DNA of 64,000 nucleotides from Siphonodentalium dalli. Its lineage: Eukaryota; Mollusca; Scaphopoda; Gadilida; Siphonodentaliidae. The notes beneath the pieces are model-generated. The model was not told the origin of the DNA, ran no database searches, and saw nothing but the letters and a program-made list of their open reading frames with translations. The translations under genes were made by a program, and so were the position numbers. Location of the stretch: contig CP136065.1 in assembly GCA_032622095.1 (NCBI GenBank), forward strand, positions 35,622,732 to 35,686,731, in the 5' to 3' direction. This document shows positions 9,351-20,983 of the stretch, piece after piece (the stretch's first letter is position 1; each line of letters starts with the position of its first letter).

Positions 9351-9351
9351 C

Positions 9352-9805
9352 TCACATTGGATCAACGGACACGAAACAAAACCGGAAGTCGTAGATTTCG
9401 AGGTGGAGAAATATCAGTCGACAAATATTTGTTGACATTTTTTGACGTGTTTTGGGGAAAATAAACGCTTGGATACCATATCTGACCAACTGAAGGTGAG
9501 TGAATATTTCTTCACTAATGTTCGGACACCGACGATCAATGTAAGGCAGTTGTCAGTGTTCTATCGCGGAAAAAATGCCATTTAAATATCGCCGCGAGAC
9601 GATTTCTTCCCCAAAATATTCCAGAAAATCACACGTTTCACATTCATCGCAGACATCTGTCGCAACAACCGATATACCAATCGAAAGGCCTGTTTTCCCC
9701 CCACAAATACATATTTTGAGAATTTTCACGGACTGTCTCAAAATTCCAAATTTCATCTTTTGATGCGGGTACCCACCTCGAAAATACTGCCCGGTTAGTC
9801 CCCAA
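9352..9805 (+). repeat. Left terminal inverted repeat of the 7.7-kb element
   Basis: Includes the splice donor at 9496 and an open frame of 62 codons (9575-9763). The same frame exists in the other arm, but nearly all base differences between the two arms change the amino acid, so there is no sign of protein constraint. Confidence 0.75.
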
Positions 9806-10571
9806 AAATTTAATCATTAGTTGTAAAAAATCTGTCCGCTTAGTCGTGATTTTGCTGAAATCTGCCATCTTCAATTTCTGGTCGAAAAAGCAACTTTTCC
9901 GTAGATGATGGGCGTTTCATTTGACTTTTGCATTGCCACAATGGTTCTGGGTGTTCATAATGTTGTATATGTCTCCTGGGACAACATAACATCCAGGCGG
10001 TATCTTATATATATAACTGAACTGTAACCTGTAACTGAAATCCAACCAAGAAGTACATGTTTGGTAAACATATAACTGTTGATGTATGTCATATTGTTAA
10101 CTCTGACTTGTCATCACTCTCGGAAGGCCGACATAAAAAAAATATTAGATTTACATCCAATTTTTTTCTTCAGAAAAATGCTGCGGCGTACCGATTTTTA
10201 ACCTTTATATTTGATTTCACACTCGCAACGAGTTGTGGGGTTATACAAGAGGCAGCTTGTTCGTCCTTCCGTGGATGCAATTTTCCGAGTTTTTATTCCT
10301 ATATTTTGCGGTCATTTGTTTTGTTTTTGCTCGGCATATATATTTAGAACTATGGGAACATGTGAACCTATGAAATATGTCAGACTTTTTTGTGGAGTTA
10401 TAATACAACTGACATTTTTCTACTTAGAAAATTAATGTTTTCAATATTCGGCAATGGTTAAAACAATAACGAGGAGGGGACTAAAACATACTGTCGGAGG
10501 GGTGTACAGTCTTACTAGTCCACTAAGCGATATTATTTTATAATTCCAGGTGCTACATACGAGAGGATAGC

Positions 10572-10661
10572 ATGCCTGTCTTCATATGTGACCACTGTGA
10601 GGCAAAGGCTGGCGGCTTCGCTGAGGCAATCGACCATGGGATTTTATGGATGGATGGTTAA
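10572..10661 (+). pseudogene. Possible N-terminal zinc-finger exon remnant of the element's protein
   Basis: Directly after a good splice-acceptor context (TTTTATAATTCCAG ending near 10549) lies a 29-codon frame MPVFICDHCEAKAGGFAEAI... with CX2C and a DH. This resembles the start of a C2H2-like finger, then an early stop. It sits downstream of the TIR splice donor at 9496. It may be the decayed second exon of the 7.7-kb element's own gene. Too short to be certain. Confidence 0.25.
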
Positions 10662-10740
10662 CCAACGTTGTTACCAGATCCACCGGGTATATACCGGGAG
10701 AAAATATCACACAGACAAACATGAAGACTGATCCTACTCG

Positions 10741-10743
<3 letters not shown>

Positions 10744-10778
<35 letters not shown>
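10744..10778. repeat. (AT)n microsatellite
   Basis: About 17 uninterrupted AT dinucleotides next to the left end of the inner element. Confidence 0.95.
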
Positions 10779-10783
<5 letters not shown>

Positions 10784-11047
10784 GGGAGGTCAAATTCACA
10801 TTTAATAATGAATTGCGCTTAAGCGCTATTACCACATATCGTGCTTTTAAGCATAATTGTAATGATTTGCGCTTAAGTGCAATTAATTGCGATTAAGCGC
10901 TATGAAATGATTAAGAGTAATTGTAACTATACCCATATTACCTAACTATTGGCATGACCGGGTGCATCACCAAGTAACCAAGAGGATCATTTGGCTAATT
11001 TAAACTAAAGGTCCTCAAACCGATCAGAAAGACCCATATTATAAAGA

Positions 11048-11080
11048 TCCAACAACAACAGGAACAACAACAACAACAAC
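11048..11080. repeat. Imperfect (AAC)n microsatellite
   Basis: CAACAACAACAGGAACAACAACAAC pattern directly before the L2-like fragment. Confidence 0.85.
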
Positions 11081-11090
11081 ATTTCTTCAA

Positions 11091-11500
11091 AATGCACCAG
11101 CATATATCTCGGACATTCTTACGTTGTATGTACCAGGCCGTGATAACCTCCGTTCAAAGGAAAAACAGCTTCTGGCCGTTCACATGGGTAAATATAAGAA
11201 GATTGAACGTCGTCTGTTTAATACACACGCCGCACCAAGTGTCTGGAACTCCATCCCTCTCGACATTCGTCGTTCGCACTCTATCGACATCTTCAAGCAA
11301 CGACTTAAGACGCACCTGTTCAATATTTACCCGCACACAACTAGCCGTAGATAGCAACATTGCATCATTCTCCGTATCCATTGATAGTAAATATTCTAAT
11401 GTCTGTACATGTATATAACCTGCACATAGAGTCCCAAGCGCTTCGAGCTACACCAGGGATGAAGCGCTATACAAATGCTATATAATATTATTATTATAAA
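11091..11500 (+). pseudogene. 3' fragment of an L2-like LINE (ORF2 C-terminus plus tail)
   Basis: Codons 11091-11354 encode NAPAYISDILTLYVPGRDN...APSVWNSIPLDIRR...FKQRLKTHLF, the conserved C-terminal segment of L2/CR1-type ORF2, and end in TAG. The following 3' UTR carries the L2-style GAAGCGCTATACAAATG and a TTA-rich tail near 11490. The copy is heavily 5'-truncated, as LINE insertions usually are. Confidence 0.75.
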
Positions 11501-11944
11501 ATAAGCTTTAGTTATCAGAATCGATTAACTGCAAAAAATAATGCTGACCACTGTCAACTATGGTATCAAATTTCCCCAAAACGTGTGATTTATAAACATT
11601 TTGTTCAACAAAATATGACCGTATAATTACTAAGGTATCACGAAATTTTACCGTATTGCCACTTGTGTTCGAGTTATCCATCTTCATCCGCAATTTTGAC
11701 CGAAACCACCCTTTTGATGGAGTGTTTCTGGGCAGCAATCAATTGAAATAAAAAACTTCAATAATAGATATCTGATCACACTTGAGCTTTGATGGGTTGG
11801 TTCCTCGACTCGACTAAAACAGAAGGTAATGCTGTCGCGAGTCACCCATTTGAATAAAGAAGTTAGGCTAGTTCCCAATCTCAACGATCCAAAGCAATGA
11901 AAACAAGGAGGTGATATGTCAATATGAGTTCAGGTTTAGTTATA

Positions 11945-12099
11945 GATACACCTATTTATTATATACTTGCCCATGAATTATAAGGTTTTAGCAGTGAGAT
12001 ATAATTGATATCACACTATTGAGTGATATCAGCTTAAAATTTATGATGTATTGACATTCATTGGGGGCCATAGGCAAGTAACTAAAGTATATAATAAAC
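11945..12099. repeat. Imperfect palindromic repeat bounded by TTTATTATATAC
   Basis: Begins CTATTTATTATATACTTGCC and ends with the inverse (GGCAAGTAACTAAAGTATATAATAAA). Internal inverted stretch TGATATCACACTATTGAGTGATATCA. Adjacent to the stronger palindrome at 12103 and bounded by the same terminal motif. Confidence 0.55.
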
Positions 12100-12102
12100 A
12101 TA

Positions 12103-12256
12103 ATATCCACACTTTTTCAGTGGATATGGGTTAAATCTCAATCGTGATGACAAAACATTTGAATTTCCACTCGTGGCTAAAGCCACTCGTGGAAATTCAA
12201 TGTTTTGTCATCACTTATGAGATATAACCCATATCCACTGAAAAAGTGTGGATATC
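12103..12256. repeat. Near-perfect 154-bp palindrome
   Basis: Two arms of about 75 bp, starting ATATCCACACTTTTTCAG and mirrored at the right end, meet at CGTGGCTAAAGCCACTCG. It would form a long hairpin. Preceded by TATAATAAACA, the flank shared with the palindromes at 37077 and 42064. Likely a foldback-type mobile repeat. Confidence 0.85.
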
Positions 12257-12292
12257 CTCTATGTATTCACCAGGGGTACATAGTTACATATA

Positions 12293-12990
12293 ACCATGAA
12301 TTGCGCTTAACTGACTTAAGACCCCCTTGTTCGGACACATCATCATATCAACGATCATTCTTGCCCGCGACAACACGCCAGTGGAATAAATTATCTGATG
12401 ACCTGAAAAACTCAGAAACTCTAGAAAATTTCAAATACAAATTGAATACCAATCTGCGCCTAAGACAAAAGAATGTTCGCCATTATAGCTATAGCAAATG
12501 CCGCAAAGCCCAGTTAATTCACACGCAACTTCGACTAGGATGCAATAACCTCAATGATGATCTCAGTCGCAACCATTTAAACGAATCTGATAAATGCTCA
12601 TGTGGGGAAGTCGAGACTGCCGACCACTTTTTACTATATTGTCCCAGATACTCGACAATACGAATAGAAATTTTCTCAGTATTAGCACAAAATTTGTGGA
12701 GATCTGATATTTTACTTAAGGGATCTATTTCATTTCCCAAAAGACTTAATAAGGCCATATTTGAGGCAACTCAAACATTTATACTAACAAGCAATCGATT
12801 TCGTTAGTCGCCAATTGTATTTCTGATATTCACAATAAGTAGCTGCTCGAATTTGATAGTCTTCAGACACACAAAAAAAAAATGATATAGCAATAAATCA
12901 TATACATGTATATAGCTAACAACGTAGCAATAATTTCAATAACTCGATCCAAAAACAAATAAATAAAATTATAAAAAAGCCATATTAAGG
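12293..12990 (+). pseudogene. 3' fragment of a second LINE type (ORF2 C-terminal zinc motif)
   Basis: Open from about 12293 to TAG at 12807. It encodes the C-terminal segment with SSYQRSFLPATTRQWNKL, then a cysteine-histidine motif CSCGEVETADHFLLYC (CXC-X8-H-X4-C), typical of the end of ORF2 in several APE LINE clades. The A-rich sequence with AATAAA-like signals to about 12990 is probably the 3' UTR and tail. No endonuclease or RT core is left. Confidence 0.75.
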
Positions 12991-13095
12991 TACTGGCAAA
13001 CTATTGACTCCACTCGACACAAATAGTTTTAAATTTTCCTATGTAAAACAATAACATGCATAAGGGTAGTGATCATCTATATCTATATTTGCGAA

Positions 13096-13142
<47 letters not shown>
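13096..13142. repeat. (GTCT)n microsatellite
   Basis: About 11 uninterrupted GTCT tetramers near the 5' end of the Helitron-like element. Shorter GTCT/GTTT runs occupy the same position in the Helitron copies at 20.1 kb. Confidence 0.95.
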
Positions 13143-13169
13143 GTTCTATAGAAATTCACAGGGGACCAT

Positions 13170-14400
13170 CTATATGATACCAAAGGGGTCTACTAGGGGT
13201 AACTTTTTACGAGAAAGATAATGGTTGGGGTTAGAATTTTCTAAAATGATGCCGTTGTTGTCAGGGGCAGAAAAGGGGGAGGGGCAGAAATTTTTTTTGT
13301 CGCCGATTGCCACGAAACTTACATATAATCATCCCCATGATATGAAGAATCTAACGGTGTGGTTTAAATATGTCAAAAATGGCGTCGTTCGAGTCCGCGA
13401 TGCACAGAAGGGGAGAGGGGCACCAAATTTGATAACACCAAAGGGGTCTACTAGGGGTAACGTTTTACGAGAAAGATAATGGTCGGGGTTAGAATTTTCT
13501 AAAGTGACGCCGTTGTTGCCAGGGGCAGAAAAGGGGAGGGGCAGAATTTTTTGTCTCCGATTGCCACGAAACCTACATATAATCATCCCCATGTTATGAA
13601 GAATCTAACGGTGTGATTTAAATAATGTCAAAAGTGGTGTCATTTGAGTCAGGGATGAATGGAAGGGAAGAGGGGTACCAAAATTGATAAAAACTAATTT
13701 TAGCGCCGATTTCCACCATATTGATATACATTCTTCTTCATGATACAATTAGGAATCTAATTGTGCACTAAATTTGATAATAATTGGTTTACTCGCCGAT
13801 TGCCACCACACTTATACAAAATCATCCCCATGGTATGAGGAGTCTAATGGTGCGGCTTAAATCTGTCAAATGTGGCCTCATTCGAGTCAGGGGTGCATTG
13901 AAAGGGAGAGGGGCACCAAAATTAATGCACAATTTTTTAGCGCCAATTTCCAACAAATTGATACACGTTCTTATCCATGCTACGAGGAATCTAATCGTGT
14001 GATTTAAAGACGCCATATTGGTGCTGTTTGGGTGAGAGATGGAGAGGGGGTGGGCACCAAATTTGATAACAAAAATTGTGTAGTCGCCGATTATCACCAA
14101 ACTTATAAACAATCATCTTCATGAAATCCGTAGTGTAATTGTGTGGCTTAAGGATGTCACAAGTGGGACCATTCGAGTTAGTGGTGTATAGAGGTGAGAG
14201 GGACACACAAAATTATAACAATATGTTTAGCGCCGATTTTTCCACCAGATTGATACATATTCTTCTCAGTGATACGAGGAATCTTGTCGTGTGGTTTAGA
14301 TACATCACATTGGTGCCCTATGTGTGAGAGATATTGGGACCTTAAATTTGATACGAATTTGTATATATATATATATAATCATCTCCAGTGAATCACGCAT
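13170..14400. repeat. Diverged tandem repeats of about 146 bp (alternating types)
   Basis: The phrase CGCCGATT(G/T)(C/T)CACC recurs near 13302, 13555, 13704, 13794, 13940, 14083 and 14231. It is followed by an (A)ATCATCCCCATG or ATTCTTCTTCATG variant and GGGGAGAGGGGCACCAAA. Two alternating subtypes are visible. Non-coding. Confidence 0.75.
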
Positions 14401-16640
14401 CCATGAGTCTAATGGGCGTGGTTTAAATATGTCAAAAGTGGCAAAAGCTGATACAAATATATTTGACTCTAATTTCCACTAAATTCCTACACGTCTTCTC
14501 TAATGATATACGAATTAAATCACATTTGTTGTCGTTTGGGTCACGAATAGTGAGAGGACATGCATTATCATTGATAAGATTGCTATTCTCAAATATCCAC
14601 CTATAAGTTATATATAGTCACCCAGGCCATCTCGATATCATTTTAAGGAGTTTTGGGCGTTCACATTTCACAATCTCGACAAATGATGACCCACTTAAGT
14701 CACTTGAACAATTATATCTTCTCAACTGTCATATTTATATTGGGACGGCAATCATGGTATTCACACAATGAGCTATCAAAAAGAGATACATAGAAGAAGC
14801 ATTAAACGTATATTTATCATTCTATTTAAGAGATACATATATTCGTTCAAATTGAGAGACCTCGAACCGTCAGAGGATTGCATATATATTATAACACAAT
14901 TGAGACTGTTTTATTCAATACAGTTTCCACAACAAAGTTACAATATGTCAAGAGATATGGAAGGCCTGTTCAAAAATGTTGGTCACAGTGTGCAGTCAAA
15001 TATAGTTTTTTCTAATATAAAAGAACACGCAGTCAATAGCACATGACTTTTCAGGATCCTCCAATACTGACATCTGAAAAGGGTTTTAGAACAGACTCAT
15101 CGACTGACATAAACAACTCAAAATCTCGCTCTGTTCCTGGCACGTGTAGCTGATATACATGCGCAGCAACAATTCGTTTAAACTGAGAATATTTAGCCAA
15201 TATATAGCACCATGAACAGAGGAGCACCTGGAAATTTCTTTGAAACATCTGTATCTTCAAGGAGATATGATAGCCAGGTGTCCTCAATATCTTGGTCCAG
15301 CCCACTAGATTGATTGATACACCTCAATATGTAAAACTAAATTGCCGTCTTTTCTTTTTTGCAATCTAATGTGTTTATGATATTCATGTATCATATTATA
15401 ACGTCTGAAGTATACGCAGTTGTATTATTGATGGAACGGATTAATCGCGCTTATCAAAATGACAATTGACAAGGTGAATCACTGCTTATATTCCATGAAT
15501 GCAATAATCATGTTTTGTGATGCTATTTGAATATACAATTTATGAAAATACGTATAACACTTTGAGCAAGAGTATTCTCTATTCCCAAACAAATATCCAC
15601 AGCATGCAGATGGTTTCACATCGCATTAACCTGGGCAACGCCGGGTAACCCTGCTAGTTGTAAATATATGTGTTAATTGCTTTTTTTCCCTCTGTTCTCA
15701 CACAACTGTAATCCATCAGTTCATTAATCTTCTTATCATGCTCTGTATCTCTTCCTCTCACTTAATCTTGACTTCCACTTCTCACTGAACACTATATGTA
15801 ATCTATTCCTGTCTGAGGAGATGGCTCTATATAAGCATCTGATGCTTGTTGTCAAATCCTCTTCCTCCCTTCTAGTCTTCTATTCATACATGCGTCATGT
15901 TTTATAATTATATAATTTTGGGAAGAAATAAAATATTGTTTAAACCGAATTGCGCTTAATCGCAATTAATTATGAAATGTGAATTTGGCCTCCCATAGAA
16001 ATGGAAATAAACATTTGCATATTTGATGGCTATGCTATAATATGTAATATTAGCGAAAAATGTCCGAAATATGGGTGGGTGCCAGTAGTTTAAAACATAA
16101 AAATAAAGGGGTGTGTACCCGAAAAATGTAGCGAAAACATTATACAATCGTAATAAAAACTGGGGTGGTGGGTCCCGAAAGTGGCCATAATGAAAAAACA
16201 GCCATGGGTCCTAATTTGTTTTTCTGAAATTAATCGAATTTTAATTTTTTTTTTTTCAAGTATCAAATTTCACACTAAATACTGGCTGAAATATCAAACT
16301 ATTGGAAAATGCATCTACACCTCCCACCATCACAACAATCCTGTTGCTACGGCCTTTGTCATGGAGGGCATTGTAATATCCGTGTTCTAAAAATATTTTC
16401 ATAAATAATTCTTTGATTAATGACCTTACACGACCTGAACGAATGTTATGAGAACAAATTGCAAACTGTACTCGGTAACTAAACTTGATCAGTATACAAT
16501 AGTTGCAACAGAAAAGCAGTTGGCCAAAAACGTGCCACTGTTAACGAAAGGCAGACAACCAACTAATCCATTTCGACTCTTGATTGAACAACAAAAACTG
16601 TCCGCCGGGTCTGGTGGATTGCGACTAAATTCCGGGGTGT
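14401..16640. other. Decayed element interior, nothing recognised apart from the termini listed
   Basis: AT-rich. Contains the end of the Helitron-like element (15657) and the right inverted end of the inner element (15996). No ORF with protein character. Confidence 0.4.
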
Positions 16641-16644
16641 ATAT

Positions 16645-17097
16645 ATAGGACTAACCGGACAGTATTTTCGAGGTGGGTACCCGCATTAAAAGATGAAATT
16701 TGGAATTTTGAGACAATCCGTGAAAATACTCAAAATATGTATTTGTGGGGGGAAAACATGCCTTTCGATTGGTATATCGGTTGTTGCGACAGCTGTCTGC
16801 GATGAATGTGAAAAGTATGATTTTCTGGAATATTTTGGGGAAGAAATCGTCTCGCGGCGATGATTAAATGGCATTTTTTCCGCGATAGAACACTGACAAC
16901 TGCCTTACATTGATCGTCGGTGTCCGAACATTAGTGAAGAAATATTCACTCACCTTCAGTTGGTCAGATATGGTATCCAAGCGTTTATTTTCCCCAAAAC
17001 ACGTCAAAATATGTCAACAAATATTTGTCGACTGTTATTTCTCCACATCGAAATCTACGACTTCCGGTTTTGGTTCGTGTCCGTTGATCCACTGTGA
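16645..17097 (-). repeat. Right terminal inverted repeat of the 7.7-kb element
   Basis: Inverse copy of 9352-9805, including the GTGAGT donor (16953 on the minus strand). Confidence 0.75.
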
Positions 17098-17760
17098 CAC
17101 TACGAATTGAAATAAATTGTTCCCAGTTTTAACTGATAGTGTAGAGCAGTGGACGCTATATCAGGAAATACGCATATTTAATGGCTGGGTTCATAGTTTC
17201 CGAATGTCTGGGATACTTTACAAAAAGCGGCGGGCAAATGAGATAGGCCAATTCTTACTGTTTTTGGGGCACCTCCTAACCCATTTAATATCTTGGACAC
17301 ATTATGAATTGAAGTTATATATTCTCACAAGAAGTTGGTGTGTGAACGAAAGGTAGTTCTATCGGTATCGGTATCGGTATTATTATCAGGAAGTACACAT
17401 ATGTTATGGATGGGATGGTTCACTATGGCACTTTACAAAAAGAGGCTGCCAAACGAAAAAGGCTAATATTCACTGCCATAGAGGCCCCAATCACTATCTG
17501 AAGTCTTGAACACATCATTAGCTGCATGTATGTGCTATCAATATCACCAGAGATGAATGCACATGGCCGCATAACTGTTTAGTGATATTCAAAGGGTAGT
17601 AACGTGGGCAAAGGGTATGGATAGGTTGGTTCACGAAAGCATGCGACACCTTACAGATAGCGGATGACAAACGATAAAGGCGAATTTCAATTTCACTGAA
17701 TTGGTGCCCGACAGCCAGGGACACTTTACAACAAGACATTCAATGACTGTGGAGTCGCTC
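17098..17760. repeat. Degenerate satellite, second piece (about 3 units)
   Basis: Phrases of the type CACTTTACAAAAAGCGGCTGGCAAA recur near 17213, 17430 and 17650, with GGACACATTATGAATTGAAG and ATCAGGAAGTACACA between them, giving a period near 215 bp. Confidence 0.65.
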
Positions 17761-19119
17761 ACCTCACTGCAAAGACTGAGAAGACCGGCTACAACAGTCA
17801 GTATTTGTCAAAATTACTAAAGACGAGTAGTTATAAACAGGGACATAGCTGGATGATCTTCGTTGAGCAGATGCCTTCACCTTGAAATTTCTAATTGCAC
17901 ACCACTGACAAAATTCAACCCCAACTCTTTTTTAAACAAGATAACCAGACCACATTCCTGAGTTTACAAAATTTATTTTGCACATCCCTCTTAGGTTGGA
18001 ATATTGCAACTGGTATATCAAGTTCTACAACTTTTGGAAATTGCCACCCTGATACCCCCCATAAAGCTAAAATTTTTGGCCAACCTGACATCCCCATAGA
18101 GTTAAGATTTATGGGTAACCCGACCCACCCACATAAAGTTAAAAAATGTGGTAATTTCGAATTTCGGTCCAACAGTTTAACAGGATGTAGGAAAATATTG
18201 ACTGTTGGTCTAAGAACATAGTGGTTGGAAAATCAAACTATGAGAACAATTTCTAACATATGCTTGGTGTGAAAATCAAATTTACAACTAATGTATCAGG
18301 CATGAACTGTACAACTGTTGAAAATTTTGACCCCAATGACCCTCTACACTCCCTCACATTGCCACCATATACCCCTCCATCCCAACCTGTCAGCTTAGAA
18401 ATCATTAGCAATCTATATATTAATATACCAGTACCAAACTTGAATTCAACAGCATAGGCAGGTAGGGTGGATGAGTGAGAGTTAAATCCCTTATCACTGC
18501 CCTATTCTGCCCCTATTTTAACCAATGTAACTATCAATTTATGAGATCCATTCATCTAGTAATTTCAAACGGTATATGTCGGTATATTTTAAGAGTTGAA
18601 GTGAATTCATTTTCTTCAAAAGTAGTCACAAAATTTAGGGAAGGGTTCAATAGATCGACACATCACTAGCATGGATAAAGAGTTAACAGCCTGTATACAC
18701 ATAATATTGTAACATCTGTTACATCTACAACTAATAATTTAATCAAAAATAGGATCACAGGAATCCATATATTTAGGGTGGGTGGGGTAGTTTTCAAAAC
18801 CATAGCTCTGTCCCTATGCACATCATACTAAGAGCTCTCACTATCGTATCCAATGGTTTAGTGATTTCAAAGAATAGGATCAGGAGATGGAAGTCAACTC
18901 TTTGAACGCAAAAGTGTTAAATCCCTATCTCAGCCACTTTTGACTAGCCAGATATTAAAATCAATCTACATAAATAATTTATTCTATCACAAATCTAAAT
19001 TGAACATTAATGACCCCACACTCTCCCCATTTAATTGTTTATCAAACAGGTCAGATAAGATCTGATAAATAAGGCATGCTTATTGGCAATAGCATTACAG
19101 TGCAGTGCAGTACAAGTGT
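17761..19119. other. Non-coding, nothing recognised
   Basis: AT-rich with short internal similarities (CATAAAGCTAAAA, CATAGAGTTAAGA, CATAAAGTTAAAA near 18060-18150). No gene or terminal structure identified. Confidence 0.4.
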
Positions 19120-19640
19120 TTCACAACAGGTGAGTTATATTTTCATAAAAATTGTTAAATTGAGTAAGGAGTTAAATCTAAATTAAATAAAAAAATAATA
19201 TAATAAAATAAATATATATTTATTAATTTAAAAAATAAATAAAAATGAATAATTTGTTTGTTGTTAAATTGAACAATGGGTTCATTCTATAAACATGTTT
19301 TTTTTTTTTTTTGATATTTTTTTTAAGTTATGTCCCTTACCCCGCCCATATTTGAACCAGTGAGCCCATTTGAACAAATCTGAACCACAGTCACCCAAGG
19401 CCCCTCCACACCAAATATAAGCTAAATCGGCCCAATGGTTATTGAGAAGAAGTCGTTCTAAGAATTACTATGGAGGAATATAGTTATGGCCCTGATTTCG
19501 CAACTAATTGACCTGGTGACCTTATTTGAACAAATCTGAATGTGAGTAACTCATGGTACTGGAGAAGAAGACGATTCTTGACGGACGGACGGAATAGGAG
19601 TGATGACTATAGCTCCACCGGAGACTTCATCTCAGGTGAG
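19120..19640. repeat. Dispersed repeat with GACGGACGGACGG and GGTGAGCTAAAA end
   Basis: Runs from ACAACAGGTGAGTTA (19128) to ATCTCAGGTGAGCTAAAA (19631-19648). Internal tandem similarity (TGAACAAATCTGAA at 19372 and 19531) and a GACGGACGGACGG motif near 19584. This looks like a known type of invertebrate interspersed repeat, named here only by structure. It interrupts the degenerate satellite. Confidence 0.5.
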
Positions 19641-20117
19641 CTAAAAAGCGGCTGGCAAATAAAAATGTGATTTTTTCACTGTTTTTAGGACACCTACCCA
19701 AAAACACACACCGAACTGGAACGACACCCTTTATAGATTATCTGAGTGTATGGACAATGGTTAGTTGTTTAAGGAAGTACACAATTTATATAGATGGATT
19801 TGGTTCAGAAAAGTGTCTGGCAAATAAGAAAGGCAAACTTTCTGTTTTGAGGGCCTCCTACCCAATCTGAAGTCTGGACGACACTACACACTGAAGTATT
19901 ATCTAAGTGTGTGGCCAAAGGTTAATTTGTATCAGGATATACACACTAGGAATGTGTTGGTTCCCGAAAGCCTGCACCATGTGCACTTCACAACAAGCGG
20001 CTGGCAAATAATAAAGGCGAATTTTTATGTTCCCACCCTAATTGAAGTGTTGAACACGTCACGCATGGAAGGGATTATGCTCTCAATATCAACCGATGGT
20101 TATTTTATCAGGCAATA
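19641..20117. repeat. Degenerate satellite, third piece
   Basis: Units near 19645, 19808 and 19990, each with GGCTGGCAAATAA or GTCTGGCAAATAAG followed by the CACCTACCC phrase. Ends at ATCAGGCAATA, the Helitron insertion point. Confidence 0.7.
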
Positions 20118-20623
20118 TCTCATATATATTTTGAAGACCTCTGTCTGTTTGTCTGTTTGTCTGTTTGTTTGTCATTTATACAAATCTACGATTCTCGACC
20201 GATCGGGACGAAACTTGGTACGTGTGTGTAGTTTGACCAGGCGGTGGACGTTGTCGTATTGGCGAGCCCGTGCGGCGCCCGCTTCGCGAATGCGCAGACG
20301 AGATCTCGGAAACGGGTGGAGCTATCGACTTGAAATTTGCTATGTGAATGTACCTTGCCCCGTATACGAATTTTATCGGGTCGCCGAGCCCGTGCGATGC
20401 CAGCTTCGTGCATGCGCAGACGAGATCTCGGAAACGGGTGGAGCTATCGACTTGAAATTTGGTATGTGGATGTATCTTGCCCCGGATACGAATTTTATCG
20501 GGTCGCCGAGCCCGTGCGACGCCAGCTTCGCGCAAGCGCAGACGAGATCTCGGAAACGGGTAGAGCTATCGACTTGAAATTTGGGTTTTGAATAGCCCGG
20601 ACAACGTCGGGCTCATCGGCTAG
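20118..20623 (+). mobile_element. Helitron-like element, copy 1
   Basis: Begins TCTCATATATATTTTG right after A (20117). Ends with a hairpin (AGCCCGGACAACGTCGGGCT) followed a few bases later by CTAG (20620-20623). Carries three 122-bp internal repeats starting at 20264, 20386 and 20508 (GAGCCCGTGCG...). No coding capacity. Confidence 0.75.
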
Positions 20624-20983
20624 TCTCATATATATTTTGAAGACCTCTGTATGTTTGTCTGTATGTCTGTCTGTCATTTATACAAATCTACGATTCTCGC
20701 CCGATCGGGACGAAACTTGGTACGTGTGTGTAGTTTGACCAGGCGGTCGTCCTTGTCGTATTGGCGAGCCCGTGTGACGCCCGTGCAGCGCATGAGCAGA
20801 CGAGATCTCGGAAACGGGTGGAGCTATCGACTTGAAATTTGCTATGTGAATGTATCTTGCCCCGGATACGAATTTTATCGGATCGCCGAGCGCGTGCGAC
20901 GCCAGCTTCGCGCATGCGCAGACCAGATCTCGGAAACGGGTAGAGGTATCGACTTGAAATTTGGTTTTTGAATCATCGACTAG
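20624..20983 (+). mobile_element. Helitron-like element, copy 2, fused head-to-tail to copy 1
   Basis: Starts with the same TCTCATATATATTTTG immediately after the CTAG of copy 1 and ends at CTAG (20980-20983) before T. It has two internal 122-bp type repeats and lacks the perfect 3' hairpin. The host satellite is split exactly between A (20117) and T (20984) with no target duplication, as expected for Helitrons. Confidence 0.75.

Larger units (their letters stand above)
13076..15657 (+). mobile_element. Helitron-like non-autonomous element
   Basis: Starts TCTATATC directly after an A and ends CTAG directly before a T, the Helitron insertion pattern. GC-rich self-complementary sequence (CTGGGCAACGCCGGGTAACCC) lies just upstream of CTAG. 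Contains the GTCT microsatellite and the 146-bp repeats; no Rep/helicase. The long size makes a composite possible. Confidence 0.5.
10782..15996. mobile_element. Inner element or pair with 50-bp inverted ends (ATGGGAGG)
   Basis: 10782-10831 (ATGGGAGGTCAAATTCACA...GCGCTTAAGCGC) matches 15947-15996 inverted (ATGGGAGGCCAAATTCACA...). The ends also carry short palindromes of the type GCGCTTAAGCGC. Whether these are true termini of one 5.2-kb element or two copies in opposite orientation cannot be told from one locus. Confidence 0.5.
9352..17097. mobile_element. Large element with about 450-bp terminal inverted repeats, nested and decayed
   Basis: The left arm (about 9352-9805) matches the right arm (about 16645-17097) in inverse orientation at roughly 95 percent by eye. 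Ends are CACATTGGATCAACGG and its reverse complement with one difference. Each arm contains a consensus splice donor (CTGAAG|GTGAGT, 9496 on the left), suggesting that a transcript starts in the TIR. The satellite interrupted at 9350 resumes at 17098 (ACACTACGAATTGAA versus ACACCACAAACTGAA), so the whole block is an insertion. The interior holds other elements and no intact transposase. I could not identify a clean target-site duplication. Confidence 0.65.

Noticed and set aside
9575-9763. 62-codon protein conserved in both arms of the 7.7-kb element
   Set aside because: Almost all of the nine or so base differences are amino-acid changing, so conservation reflects the DNA repeat, not a protein.
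9338-17110. Target-site duplication for the 7.7-kb element (ACATACT versus ACACTAC)
   Set aside because: Too few matches; not distinguishable from chance and from satellite divergence.
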